Shown here one piece after another: positions 50,263-62,495 of a stretch of 64,000 nucleotides of DNA; position 1 is the first letter of the stretch, and each line of letters starts with the position of its first letter. Source of the DNA: Hesseltinella vesiculosa (taxonomy: Eukaryota; Mucoromycota; Mucoromycetes; Mucorales; Cunninghamellaceae); the NCBI GenBank assembly GCA_002104935.1, contig MCGT01000017.1, positions 124,001 through 188,000 of the forward strand. Direction: 5' to 3'. The notes beneath the pieces are model-generated. The model did not search any database. It was not told where the DNA came from and saw only the letters and a list, made by a program, of their open reading frames with translations. A program made the translations under genes and the position numbers.

Positions 50263-51741
50263 TTAACGATGCACTTCACCGGTTTGGGTGATCCGACGGT
50301 TGGGATCAATCAAGGCTTGGGTTGCTTGGCCTTGCTCTAAATCACCGACGGTGCCGACCATCATCAAACAAGGAAGACAACAGCCACAGCAGCAGATCAC
50401 CAGAGACAGGGTCAGGAACACGGGAACAAACACGGTGATCATCTGAATGGGCCAGTAACCATCCAGCCGTCGGGCGATCAAGCCCACCAGAGCATAGCCC
50501 AACACACTGACAAACAACAACGCACCAACACCGAGCCAGACGGTGATTTTGCCTTGATGGGCAACCTCTGGCTGGGGCAGCCGGCTGTAGAGTCGATAGG
50601 CGAGAGTCAGCTGGATGCAGTACTTGACAAAGATCAGGTACACGGGAATAAAGACGACAGCCCAGGAGCAGGTGATGAGGTTGTCGATACGAACGGCGAC
50701 AAGCACAAAGAAGATGAGGCGCAACACAAAGAACCAAAACATGTGGAAAAACAGGGTAAGGGTGACAACAAGCAGGTTAGGTCGGGCCTGGCCGTCACGG
50801 TCGGCATGGACCAATTGCTGGCGTACAATGAACCAGGACAAGACAAACTCGAGGCCGAGCAATAAAAAGTTGAGGCCTTCCAGAATAAAGTAGGGAATGA
50901 AGACCACGACGGCCGACCAGGCGACTTTGCCGTCGAGGGCCAGCACAATGAAGATCTGGAACAACAGGGCAAGGATAAAATACACCATGTACAGGGATCG
51001 GGTGAGCCAACGTCGGTATTGCTTGGTGGTTTTTTTGGCTTGGCGCCGGCCTTGGTCCATGCCTTCGTCGCTTTGTTCGTTTTGGTCGTCGTCGTCGTCG
51101 CTATCGTCTTTGCTGGAGGTCACATAGCGGGTCAGGGCATACAGGAAGAAAACATGGATGATCCATAGTGGGACCCACACGGTGGCCCACGACCACGACA
51201 CCCGTCCATCGATCTTGTAGGCCAGAAAGACAAAAAAGATAATCAGCAGCATAAGGATCAGATCCATCATGAGCACCACTGTGCAGATCATGGACTCGAC
51301 TTCGGGATCAAATAATGGGCTGGCCATGGTGCCCATCATTTGTAAGCCTAGTTCGCCATAGCGGTCGTACACTCGTCGTTTTTGTTCATCGCTGAGCACC
51401 TAGCCGGAAAAAGAAAAAAATTAAGAGAACGTCAGCCCCTGGTTCTGAGCGTAAGCTCGGTTGTGGATGATTTACCTCGTAAGCATGGCTGATATCTTTA
51501 AACTAACAAAATAAAAGACGTCGTCAAAGGTCATGGATAGTGCATGTGGTCAACCTACCTTGTCTGCGCTCTCAGGGTTTTTATCGGGATGGTAACGCAA
51601 AGCTAGACGTCGGTAAGCCTAAGCATAAAGGGTTCAGTGGCTGTGGATTCTCCATGCTTGGTTTACCTTTTTGATTTCGTCTTGGCTAGCCGTTTTGGGT
51701 ACACCCAAGATCTCGTATAGACCTGTGGTGTTACGATCCAT
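50263..51741 (-). CDS. J-domain protein fused to TMEM185-like membrane domain (432 aa)
   Basis: Four exons: 51741-51667, 51618-51559, 51502-51476, 51399-50263. Residues 7-70 are a J-domain: 'GLYEILGVPKTASQDEIKK', 'RLALRYHPDKNP' with the HPD triad, 'VLSDEQKRRVYDRYGE'. The remaining 340 residues hold at least eight membrane segments arranged around four similar units: 'KIDGRVSWSWATVWVPLWI', 'ALDGKVAWSAVVVFIPYFI', 'RIDNLITCSWAVVFIPVYLI' and 'RLDGYWPIQMITVFVPVFL', a pattern of the TMEM185 family. An Asp/Glu loop (about 150-165) lies between units 1 and 2. It likely recruits Hsp70 to a membrane; which membrane is unknown. Confidence 0.8.
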
Positions 51742-52130
51742 GGGGAGAAGAAAAGCAAAATGACCTAAGAGGAAACAAACAAAAAAAAGAAGAAAAGAAA
51801 GAACGTCGAAAAGCAGGTTCCCGATTTCAAAAAAAAAAAAAAAAAAAAAAAAGGCTGAAACCGAGGTAGCCAATCATCTGAAGACGCCTCTTTTTTTTTG
51901 TAACAAGAGCAATGAACCCTACTCCACTTTTGACATGCACAATGTTGGCTTATTGTTGAACCTCCCTTTCTTTGGCATAAAAATGTTTCCCCTCGCTTTA
52001 TCATGGCTAAATGAAGTTGGTCACCTCCTATTTTTTAATTACTCATTTGACGATGTCATGTTTCCTTGAAAGCGTTCTTTTTTTGTTATAATTTTCTTTT
52101 TTATTGTCTGTGAAACAACAGGAGTTTTGT
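51742..52130. other. Intergenic stretch
   Basis: Promoter side of the J-domain gene and 3' side of the aminopeptidase gene. A long A-run at about 51829-51851; nothing else recognised. Confidence 0.5.
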
Positions 52131-54408
52131 TTAATCAACGATAATCTTGGCTTCAAGGGCAGGGAATTCTTCCAAAAATGCCTACGTGAGAAAAAAGAAA
52201 AAAGGACCCGCAGCGTCAGATCGTTCTGGGCGCTGACCATTTCCAAGCTTACCACCAACAAACGGATCGAATGCTTGACGTCATCCACCGCACTTTGTTC
52301 GCGAATAGAGTGCATACTTAATTGAGGATTGCCAATGTCTAATATAAAAAAAAGGAAGAAGAAAAAGGGAGAGGGGTTGAGTGTAAAAAAATTGAAAACG
52401 CAGGAAATGAAATAAAATGTAAAAAAAAGGGGGAGAAAAGTGGTTTCAAGTTGGTCAACTTACCGACAGTGCGCATGCCAAGGGAGGCGGACAGCATTGG
52501 GCCAATGGTACTGCCACATCTACAGATAAAAATAAAAAAAGGTGAGGGGTTGGTATGATCCAATCAAATAAAAACACTTACGGAGAATCGTTGCGCACAA
52601 CAAATTCTTGAATAGGGATATCGTGACGTTTGGCTAATTCCTTCAATACCAAGGTGGTGACAGCTGTGGAGGCGTAGCGCTTAAAAAGAGGATCAGGATC
52701 AAGCAGCGTTTCTTTCTCATTTTGCCTTACTTGGTTGGCATTGATTTTGATGACGGTGCCTCGGTGCATCAAGGGGCGATGGTTGTCCTCATGCTTTTCA
52801 GCATAGTTGGGGTGGATGGCGTGAGCCATATCAGCACTGACGAGCACGCTCTTATGCAAGGATTCTTCAAAAGCAGTAGCAGAGGGTTGGCCTTGGATGG
52901 TGGTCTGGGCCAGACGCTGCAGGGTGGCAGGCAGCAAGTTGGAGCCCGCACCATGGGCCGTCACGCTACCGACCTCTTCGTTGTCGAACAACACCACCAA
53001 GCGAATGTTGCTGTCGTTTTCTAAACCTTGAGCTTCCGTCAGCGCACGGATCGAGCAGAAGGACATTTCCAAGTTGTCAAGTCGGGGGGAGAAAATGAAT
53101 TCGTTGCAAGCCCCGCCCACAGTCGACCCCTGAATGAAAAAAAAAAACCAATCAATCAATCATGGATCTCACTCCTGTTGATGTCGGTACCTGGGTGTCA
53201 TACAACGCCAATTCGAAATCGCGAATGCTTTCAGCTGATCAAATACAAAAAAAAAAAAAACATATTAAAAACTTTGATCTCAACGCAACAACACGCCCTA
53301 CGATCGCTTACGTTTGGCGTTCAATTCATCGGCAAGCACTTGGATCAACAGGGGATGATGGCTTTGATGAGCTTCAACATTGTCTTGCTCCTTGAAACCA
53401 GCCAGCTGGCTAAAAAAAAAAAAAAAAAAGTGAGCTTTTGGTCTCATTCGGCTCCCTTTGCTGCTTACTCTTTGATTTCCGTAGCAAGGAGAGGAACCAG
53501 TTGGGTTTCATTGTTGAACTTGAACTAGAGAACCATCGCCGGTGAGTTCACGAGGGCATGATGTCTCGTGATCCTCTTTTACCTGATCGTTGGCGCCGCG
53601 GTCCAAATGGATGGCCAGAGTAGGGATGCGGAGCAGGGGGCGGTCGACCTTGACTAATTCATGTTTGAAGGTACCATCAGCATGTTCGACTAGCACACGG
53701 CCAGCCACTGACAAGTCGCGATCAAACCAAGTGTGCCTAGCCACCCAGGAGAAGGGCATTAGTCTTTGTCCCCCTTTGCCGCGTGATCGTTACCAAATAC
53801 CGCCACCGTAGGTTTGCACACCCACTTGGAGATAAGATGATTTGGTCTTCTTGGAGACAGGTTTCAACTGTATAAAAAAAAGTCATGAAGCATCGTCCGT
53901 CCGAACCTCCGCCTCTTTCCTCCTCACCTTCAAACAGGGGCTGTCGGTATGGGCGCCCAGAATCGACACACCCTCGCCGGCTTGGTACTTTCCACCAACA
54001 GCAAAAGCAACGACGGAAGATCCGTTGCGCGTGAAATAGTACTTGCCGTTGGGCTTGAGCACGCTGTTCCAGTTGTCGCGTTCCTTGATTTCTTGGTAGC
54101 CAGCCTAAAACGTTGCTCCCACGCAAAACGTTGAGTCATCAGGCTTTCGTTATGTGATGCTGAATGATCAGCATGGTACCTTTTTCAACAACAAGACTGC
54201 CTCATGCGTAGCATGGAAGGGCGAGGGGGATTTGTTGATAAATTCAAGGAGGTCCTGAACTAGAATAAATGAAAAAGGATCTGATCAATGACGATCTCGA
54301 CCAAGATCGTCTGCCTACCTTCTTGAGGGACAGTTGGGTTGAACTGCAATGAAAAAGGATGAGAAAACTACAGCAACATAAATTTCAAATGGACACACTT
54401 ACCGCCAT
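52131..54408 (-). CDS. M18 aspartyl aminopeptidase (467 aa)
   Basis: Fourteen coding exons: 54408-54403 (ATG GCG only), 54343-54319, 54259-54180, 54104-53928, 53867-53794, 53736-53583, 53524-53469, 53409-53312, 53234-53191, 53129-52731, 52679-52582, 52519-52464, 52338-52253, 52181-52131. Phases agree and the length is typical of DNPEP/Ape4. Metal and catalytic motifs: 'SILGAHTDSPCLKLKP' (His), 'VVLFDNEEVGSVTAHGAGS' (Glu-Glu), 'VLVSADMAHAIHPNY' (Asp) and 'PQLSMHSIREQ' (His). 'SPSPFHATHEAVLLL' starts the domain. Removes N-terminal Asp/Glu in the cytosol or vacuole. The 51-nt intron after 'INANQ' is a multiple of three without a stop. Confidence 0.92.
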
Positions 54409-54838
54409 ATTGCGGTTTTTTTTTTTGAGCAAAGAAAAGAAAAGAAAAAAAAAGAAAGAAACTAGCCGTGTGAAACCTTTTTCCTTTTGGTTGGGTTTTC
54501 CCTTTTTGGAAACTTTCACCCGAATAGAGTCGTTTTTTTTTTTTTTTCCTGCCTGCCTCCGCTCACCCAGCTGCAAAATGCAAAAATGAAGCAGGCAACC
54601 CCTCTGGACAGCATGCTCGTGATTTCTAGAGTGAGAGAAAGCAAAGCTACCGCGAGCGTTTATTGATCTGTTGGAGTACAGGCGTTCGTGGGGGGAAGGT
54701 TGATCTTGGGCAATACAGGAATGTGCGCCAAGTCACTTTTTGCTATGAACTGTGGGTTTGAGAGCATTAGCACCATTGCCATCGTCTCCAGTTGTCGATA
54801 CTCCGACAACACCAGTGATCTCCAACACCTGGTTTTGT
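54409..54838. other. Intergenic stretch
   Basis: 5' flank of the aminopeptidase gene with T/A runs at 54419-54453 and 54532-54547. No supported gene. Confidence 0.4.
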
Positions 54839-55260
54839 TCAACAGCACCGAAACTCTCCAGCTTGTCCGTCCGCCAATGGCCTTGTCAAATAAAAAATGA
54901 GGGATTGTGAGGCCTTTCCGAGTGTCGGTTGCGTAGGACCAAATGACTTTTTTGCCCTTTTGGCTTCTCGCAAATTAGGAATCAAACTAGCCCTTGGCCC
55001 AAACAAATAGCTCCTTCTTATTTTACTCGCCCTGATTCCTGCCAAAGAGTGGTGGAGTATCCGGCAGGTCGTGGACCTTGGATGGCCAATTGTCCGCCGC
55101 ACTCAAAAAAGGTACCCCATGCTCGGTCCATTTTTGGGCAATGACGATGTAGCGCAGCAGGGCAAACTTGGTTGTTTTTATCCCGTGTCAACGGAATGGC
55201 ACTGGAGAGAGAATGACGATGGACTGTGTGGTACATTCAAGATATGTGCTTGCTAAAAAG
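54839..55260 (-). CDS. Possible small spliced gene, unidentified
   Basis: Minus strand reads 'FALLRYIVIAQKWTEHGVPF', 'LSAADNWPSKVHDLPDTPPL' and 'FGRNQGE', with a GT at about 55026 and a pyrimidine-rich 3' site at about 54881 giving an end 'PLADGQAGEFRCC' at 54839. The codon pattern looks protein-like and no other frame competes, but the 5' exon and start could not be fixed, and no family was recognised. It shares a promoter region with the GTP cyclohydrolase gene. Confidence 0.3.
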
Positions 55261-55487
55261 AAAAACTCCCAGCAAGTCTTTTTTTTTTGAGATGTAGATC
55301 GAAAAGGTTGCTGTGCCATTGGGTCATTTTTCCTGCACCACAACCCTGGTGCCATTTTGCTTGATTGACATGACCAATCAGGGAGCCCGCGGGGTTCGTC
55401 TGCCATCTCCTTTTCCATTCCTTTCCATTTTTTTTTTATTTTTTTTATTTTCTGCTTCACTTCTTTTCCCTTAAGTTTTTTTTTATC

Positions 55488-56533
55488 ATGTCTCAGGATC
55501 CTCATTCTTCATTGCTGTCAGCTGCTTCCAACTCCTTGTTATCAACACCTAATCAAAGCCGCCCCTCTACCCCTATCAGCCCAAGCGGATTGACATGGCC
55601 AAGTAAGATCTGACAGAGCGATCTTCCTGCCAGTCCTGACCCATTTTTTTTGTAGGTAAAGGTGCCGAGGCCAGAAGAGACGAATCCATTGCGGAACGAC
55701 AGCAGCGACAGGAAAAGATCGCCGGAGCTGTGCGAACCATTTTGGAATGCATTGGCGAAGATCCAACTCGTGAAGGTCTTCTCAAGACCCCTGACCGCTA
55801 TGCCAAAGCATTGATGTTCTTTACCAAGGGGTACGAACAAAACATCAATGGTAACGTGTATTCCTGTTGTAAAAGTGGCATCGGCTGAACTATTTTTTCA
55901 TGCGATTAGAGGTGATCAATGATGCTGTCTTTGAAGAAGGTTTGACCAATATCCGGCCGCACAGACAGCGAAAGCTCACTTTTTTTTTTTTCATGACTTT
56001 TTTTTTTCTAGATCACGATGAAATGGTTATCGTAAAGGATGTGGATGTGTTTTCTCTATGCGAACATCATATGGTCCCATTTACGGGCAAGATCAGCATT
56101 GGCTATATACCTAATCGTCGTGTAGTGGGGTTGAGTAAGCTCGCTCGTATTGCCGAAATGATCACCCGACGGTAAGGGCAAAGTAAAAAAAAAACACGAC
56201 CACTGAATTTTAATTCCTCATAGTTTACAAGTACAAGAACGGGTCACCAAGCAAGTCGCTACAGCATTGATGGAGATTTTACAACCTCAAGGGGTGGCTG
56301 TCATTATGGAAGCAAGCCATCTTTGTATGTGCATGCGGTAAGTATCCTTCGCAGCAAGCCGGTTGGGTGGCTGGACCGTGGGAAAATTGGGCCGCCTGCT
56401 GACCTATTGTTAAATTTCAATTAGAGGCGTGGAAAAACCTGGCAGTTCCACAGTAACCAGTTGCATGATGGGGGTGTTTCGAAGCGATCCAAGAACCAGA
56501 GAAGAGTTTTTGACCCTGGTGCGTCGTCGATAA
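55488..56533 (+). CDS. GTP cyclohydrolase I (240 aa)
   Basis: Six exons: 55488-55602, 55656-55850, 55910-55939, 56012-56171, 56224-56337, 56425-56533; phases agree. Converts GTP to dihydroneopterin triphosphate, the first step to folate and tetrahydrobiopterin. Seen: '[20 protein letters not shown]', '[20 protein letters not shown]' ending in the Zn site C-E-H-H-M, '[20 protein letters not shown]', '[16 protein letters not shown]' and '[20 protein letters not shown]' with the second Zn Cys. The N-terminal about 45 residues are Ser/Pro-rich, as in fungal homologues. Exon 3 is only 30 nt. Confidence 0.95.
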
Positions 56534-56756
56534 ATTCTCCCTCTCCTTTTTTTTGTGTGTATAGATTAGATTTTTCAACTCCCCTTATTTTGTCATTTGT
56601 CATTCTCCGCCCTCCATTTTTTTTTCATCTGCCCCACCATAATAAACCATGAATATCCCCCCCTCTCTCCAAACGAGTCATAAAAAAATTAGGTGGGGTC
56701 ATTATATAATAGAGGTGTACATCAAACAAAAAGGAGATAGATAGAAATGGAGGAAA

Positions 56757-59045
56757 TCATAGCTTGCCAGCGGTAACATCAGCCCGGATCACCGATAATG
56801 TAGCCATGTAGTCACCGTTGCTCTTTTCCAGATAGCTGCGCAGGACAGGTCGATCGACATGAGACATGATTTCACAAAGATCATCAAGAGCCTTTTCAAA
56901 AGCCTCATTAGGTTCCTCTCGAATGGAGTTCTACAAAAAAAACTGGGTGAGAAGAGAAAGCAAGGTGATGGGCCAGGGGGTACCTTGTCAATATGCTGCT
57001 GTGATGACAGGGCGTGGGATTTTAGCCGGGAAGAGGCTTTCCGTCCCAAGGATGACCATAACTTGCCTGTACGCCCCGAATGAGTAACGGTCTCTGAATC
57101 TGTTGACAGAATGCTTCGTTCCTGTAAAAAAAAAAGAGTGAGTCCTTCTCGTCCGTTTTGGTTTTCAAACAAGACACGTACGTCTATACTGGTTCGGGCC
57201 CGGGGCAACGGCTGACTGGGGGTGTCGACATGATCATAGGGTTTGCCGTTCAAACTGACCTTGCTCAAGGATTGGTGTAGACTCTGAACAGAAGGGGCTG
57301 GCATCAATGCGCTGGCAGCCGACAGCACATCTGCTGGACTCGCGTCGGTTGGCTGAGGGTGGTAGACGGAGGGGCTGCTGGTCAATTTGGTGGTGCGTTG
57401 CCAGAGCTCTTCAGAAGCAACTTTTTGTTTGCGGCCGCCTACTAACGGCAGGATAGATCGTTTGCTCTTCTTGTTGCCAAAAGTTGGGCGATCGTCTTTT
57501 TCTAAAAAAAAAAAAAAAAGGTGTTCGCTTTCATCATATGATATCTTGCATCCACTCCTATTTTTTTTTTGGTACCTCCTCCCAAAGACAGCTGTGGTGG
57601 TGATAAATCATCATGCTTGCCCAGCCATTCCGACAATCCACTGTCTGCATAGATACAATGTTCCAAAGCCTTGCCTATTCGAATGAATGAGTGTCTGGGC
57701 GAACGTTAAAGGTGGCCTTACGGTAGGCCATCATGCGTTCAGAGGCATCCTGCATTTTCATGGTATGGTACAGAGTCAGAGGTTTGTGGGGAGGGCCGTC
57801 GCGGTAGCTCTGGGTCACGCAATCGGCAAGCCGAGGAGGTTTTTGCTGCGAGGCTTCTTGGATGCTTTGTTGCTGAGCTATTTCCTCGTCTCGACGGGCC
57901 TGTTCCTTGAGCTCCTTGGTGCGGTGCTCCAGCAAGTCGGATAAGCCGTCGTTGCCGACAGGCTTCTCTTCAAAGATGGACTGGAAAGTGCGAAGGGGTG
58001 CCAGGATGTCATCACCGGTCTCGTCCTCTTGCCAGGAGATCTGGTAGGTATCCTTGTTATACTGTTCGATATCGTTTCGAGGGGATTGGGCATCGGTCAG
58101 GGACGTTTTACGAGGGAGGGCGCCATAGATGCTGTCTTCAGAGGAGTAGGTGGGCCGGGGCAGGTGTTTTTCATAGGATACAATACTTGGCTTCTTGCGC
58201 AAGACAAAGGAGGCTTTGCGTTGCATGGATGGGACAGGGGTGGATGGTTCGTCGGGTGGTGGAGAAGGATGGCCATGGGGCATGGTGGCGGCGCGCTTGA
58301 CCATTGGGCGGCCTTCAGGTATGGGAGTGGCCGGCGCTTCGGCTGGGGGAGGGGCAGGGTTGATGGTGACGATGGGAGCGGCGGGTGGTGGAGCAGGGGC
58401 AGGAGCTGTGGTTGGCGTGGGAGTGGGCGCAGGCGCAGCCTGTGAATAGATCTCGCCCAGAGTAGGAGCGGTGCGAGCACGAGAGCCAGCTCGACGTCGT
58501 TGGCGTTTACATTTGTAGCATGTACAGCCCTCGGCGCCAGTACAGCTACCGGTGGTGTTGACAGGTTTGGGTGTGGATACGATCGATTGCAGATACGAGT
58601 CGGTGGTAGGTGTGGCCGGTAGGTCGGGTCTACAGCAGAAGAGAGTCAGTCGGCTTTTTGGACATTGTGCAAGGCACTCTACGTTGCTTTCTCCTTTTGG
58701 CTGTTGAACATGGTTGTTAGGTCTTGTTGATCAGACAGGGATGGTAGGCCCAGTTGAGGAATGTCGCCCACTTGAACTTTACCAGACTCTCCAGGAACAG
58801 ACAGCTGCAAGTTCACTATGAGGAAAGAGACGGAGAGAAGGATGAGTATGGAAGTACACTGGCTGGATCGGCTAGTAGAAAACGCATTACGATCCACTCG
58901 TTTTTCAAACTGAAGCTTCTTGACCCATTCTTTACGGTTTTTTTTTTTTTTTAAAAAAAAAAAAAAGGGTGAGCGCGAGCCGTATTTGTTTCAGCAAAAG
59001 GTGCCTACCATCCGTCAGTGCGTCCATGTCTGTTGCTGGTGGCAT
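56757..59045 (-). CDS. Cys-cluster protein with CUE/UBA-like C-terminus (about 615 aa)
   Basis: Eight exons: 59045-59009, 58929-58891, 58815-58683, 58629-57722, 57674-57576, about 57502-57182, 57121-56984, about 56931-56757. N-terminus 'MPPATDMDALTDEWVKKLQF' continues into 'DIPQLGLPSLSDQQ'. A compact cluster 'CTGAEGCTCYKCKRQRRR' follows (four Cys, then basic), then a long Pro/Ala low-complexity stretch, a Ser-rich middle, 'RKALEHCIYADSGLSEWL' and a final 60 residues 'EKALDDLCEIMSHVDRPVLR', 'SYLEKSNGDYMATLSVIRA' that fit a three-helix CUE/UBA-like fold. Metal binding by the cluster and ubiquitin binding are inference. No named family recognised. Convergent with GTP cyclohydrolase, 224 nt apart. 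Confidence 0.65.
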
Positions 59046-60860
59046 TATTGAATCGCAAGTATAACTATTAAAACAGGATGAGGTCAAGAAAAAACTAAAA
59101 TGAGAGAGAGAGAAACAGATTAAGAGTAAAAAGTGAGAACCAAAAAAAAAAAAAAAAAAAAAAAGGAGAAGGGGAAAGGTGACACGAATCAAATCAAACA
59201 TTCATTTTCCGAATTGTCCAGATTTTTGTGTGTTTGCATGTGCACCTGGACCCAAAGGCAAATGCACACTGCGTCGCTTACGTGATGATGTCCTTGCTCT
59301 CGCCTATGTATTCTGTGTCTGTTTATTTCTTGAAAGAAGAAGATTCTCTGAACCCAGGCCTGCGGGCTCTGTTCGCGCTTATTCAACGGCGTTTACCCTG
59401 CTAACCCAAAACAGTAGGGAAGCCACCTTTCCATGATTGCTCGGTGAGTATAAAAAAAGTAATGTACCATCGCCACCGTGAAAAAGACTGAGGAATGACA
59501 CCACGAGGACATCTTTATGCAAAAAAAAAAAGCTCCTTCCTCTGCACGTTAATGAGAAAAAAGGATTCATGACAAACGTCTTGACATCGCAGCCATCTCC
59601 CCTTCATTGGAGAGTGATCACATGAAAAATGAAGCCATTCCTTTATTGTGACCTCCTAAAATTCTGCTGATATATTTATCATTATTCTGACGAACCAACC
59701 TTTGCCAATCGATCAATCTGACGAGATCAGCATGAATGCTTGGCGAGAGGCATATTGGAAAAAGCCATTTAGGGCGCCAAACCTTGTGATACTTGCCAGT
59801 GTCACATTACATTGTCTGTGTCCTTGATCTCGTCATTCTTACCTATGGACAATGGCAGTCTTACTCTTTTCTTTTTACTGATACGGCAAAAATGACGCCA
59901 AAATGGCATGCCATAGATTCTCTGGCCTGACGGCAGATCCTATGCCCTGGTTATGCTGGAAGCTTCCTCCACCAAGCCCTCATCTCCAGCTTAAAAATAA
60001 AAGGGGGGAACCGGCTGCATTCACACTCAGCATAGTCATCTCTTCGATTCCCGCTGGAGTCTAGAGGTCATCTGTACCTCTGAGCTCTGCATAAAGTTGC
60101 CAGATGCACTTGTAATTCCAACCATGGGGGCAGTTCACCATCGGACGGGATCAGCCCGAAAAAATAAAAAGAAATGACGACGGCGAAAAATGAACATTTG
60201 ATTTTCCTACTTCTTGGACGTAGCCGCCTTATGCACGAGGCTTAAAATGCTGAGAGACAATCTTAAAAGCACACGCTTCTCACCTGTCGCACTGCAGACA
60301 ATGTAGATGATGTTAGCAAGTCTCACTCGCCTAGCTCGTTCGGTCGTTATCATCCAATGGCCTATTGCTCGTGCATGACAAAGGGCAATGGCAGGATCAA
60401 CAGAAACAAATGGACACTTGCAAAACTTGACGCCATCAAGGCTGCCCAAGCGTGTGGCACGAAATGTGAAGGTCGTTGATTGTCCTTATGGAAAAAGCAG
60501 CAGGGGAGGAAGTACAAGGGCATGGGTACGTTCAAACCCCCTCGACTCTGACCCTTTCCCCTTTTTTCAAAAAAGCATCCTCCTCCACCATCTATCAAAT
60601 GCGACGCTTGGTCTTCTTTCACGTACATTTGGAAGGTGTCGGTGGTTGACAGCAACGGGGGATGTGATTGGCTGGTTCGTGGTACGAGTTTGCACATGAA
60701 AAGCAAACGGTCGTCAAAAGGATTTGCCGAGGGAAATGGCTCTGGACACTTTTTCCGGCGGACGTGGTCAGAAAATTTTTTTCCAATTGTTTCCCGCTCG
60801 TTTTTTTTTTTTTTTCTTGTTTATCTTTTTTCCTTTCACCCCTTTCACACAACAAAAAAG
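59046..60860. other. 1.8-kb intergenic region upstream of IDH1
   Basis: Largest gene-free stretch in the right half, between two divergent genes. Only short frames without family resemblance; a T-run (about 60800-60815) near the IDH1 ATG. A TTCGATTCC string at about 60044 resembles a tRNA T-loop but lacks a paired stem. Long promoter or unannotated ncRNA are both possible. Confidence 0.4.
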
Positions 60861-62327
60861 ATGCTTTTCAAGGTCGTTGCTAAGCCTGCTCACATTGCTT
60901 CCATTCAAAAGGTAAAGTTGCCTGGATGATCCCATGAATGGCATGGAGAAAAAAAAAACGCCCAGCACACGAAACAACTGACACCTATTTATTAAAATCG
61001 CAGGTTGCTACTCGCTCGTTTGCCTCCCAAGCTACTACCATTCCTTCGCCTGCTCCTTCCGAACAAAAGACGGTAAGATTCAGACAATAAACAGAAACGG
61101 ATGAAGACTAATGATACAAAATAGATCAATGCTAAAAAGTATGGTGGCAAGTACACCGTCACTTTGATTCCTGGCGATGGCGTCGGTCAAGAAACAGCTG
61201 CTGCTTTGAAGGATGTGTTCAAGGCTGCCAACGTTCCTGTTGAATTCGAACAATACGATGTGTCTGGTTTGACTGAAGAAACCGAAGACATGTTCCAAGA
61301 ATCCTTGGCCTCGCTCCGTCGTAACAAGGTTGGTATCAAGGGTACTTTGTACACCCCCACCTCTCGCTTGGGCCACAAGTCCTTCAACGTCACCATGCGT
61401 AAGGATTTGGACATCTACGCTTCCTTGTCTCTGTGCAAGAACATCCCCGGTGTCCCCTCTCGTTTGAAGAACGTCGACATTGCCATCATCCGTGAAAACA
61501 CCGAAGGTGAATACTCGGGTTTGGAACACCAAGTAAGTTTGGCTATGCCTGCCCAAGCCAGCGCTTATCATTCCCTTTTTAGAGTGTTCCTGGTGTGGTT
61601 GAATCTTTGAAGATCATTACCCGTACCAAGACCGAACGTATTGCCCGTTTTGCTTTTGACTTTGCTGTCAAGAACAACCGCAAGAAGGTCACTGCCGTCC
61701 ACAAGGCCAACATCATGTAAAAACTTCCCCCCTGTTTCTTTTCTTGCATGCTCACTTCCCCATTAGGAAATTGGCGGATGGTCTTTTCTTGCGTACCTGT
61801 CGCGATGTTGCTGAAGAATACAAGCACCATGGTATCCAATTCAACGACATGATTGTCGACAACACTGCCATGCAATTGGTGTCTCGTCCCGAACAATTCG
61901 ATGTCATGGTCATGCCTAACCTTTACGGTAACATTGTCTCCAACGTGGTAAGTAGCCTTTTTTTTTTTCGTTAGCGCCTTGACACCACCACCCTGATATC
62001 ACTGACAAACCACTTCTTTCATAGGGTGCCGGTTTGGTTGGCGGTCCTGGTTTGATTCCTGGCTGCAACATTGGTCGTGAATATGCCATGTTTGAACCTG
62101 GCTGTCGTCACGTCGGTATGGACTTGTTGAACAAGAACGCTGCCAACCCTACTGCCTTGATCTTGTCCTCGGTCATGATGTTGCGTCACTTGAACTTGGA
62201 TGAATATGCCAACCGTATCTCCAACGCTGTCTATGGAACGATCGAATCCGGTGCTGCCCGCACTGTCGACATGGGCGGCTCCAACACCACCAAGGAATTC
62301 ACTGCTGCTGTCATCAGCAAGTTGTAA
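60861..62327 (+). CDS. IDH1: NAD-dependent isocitrate dehydrogenase, IDH1-type subunit (381 aa)
   Basis: Six exons: 60861-60911, 61004-61072, 61125-61532, 61583-61716, 61767-61947, 62025-62327. Mitochondrial TCA-cycle enzyme converting isocitrate to 2-oxoglutarate. N-terminal about 40 residues ('[20 protein letters not shown]', Arg/Ser/Ala) fit a presequence. Seen: '[17 protein letters not shown]', '[19 protein letters not shown]', '[20 protein letters not shown]', '[18 protein letters not shown]', '[20 protein letters not shown]' and '[20 protein letters not shown]'. The pattern is closer to yeast Idh1 (regulatory) than Idh2. Strong codon bias (GAA, AAC, TTC, AAG) points to high expression. 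Confidence 0.93.
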
Positions 62328-62495
62328 AATGTTACCTTTCTTCCAATCTCTTGCAACTCTTCATCCCGTCCATTCTCAATATCATGCCCCCCCCCACTTC
62401 CACCTTTTTTTCAGCAAAACTTCCGAGGTCACTAAATTAAAAAAGGGTAGTATTCTTTAGATTTATTGATAACATCGTGCTATTGCTCTCGACAT

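Noticed and set aside
60010..60080. Possible tRNA (TTCGATTCC string)
   Set aside because: The bases before the loop (ATCTC) do not pair with those after it (CCGC), and no acceptor or anticodon stem could be drawn.
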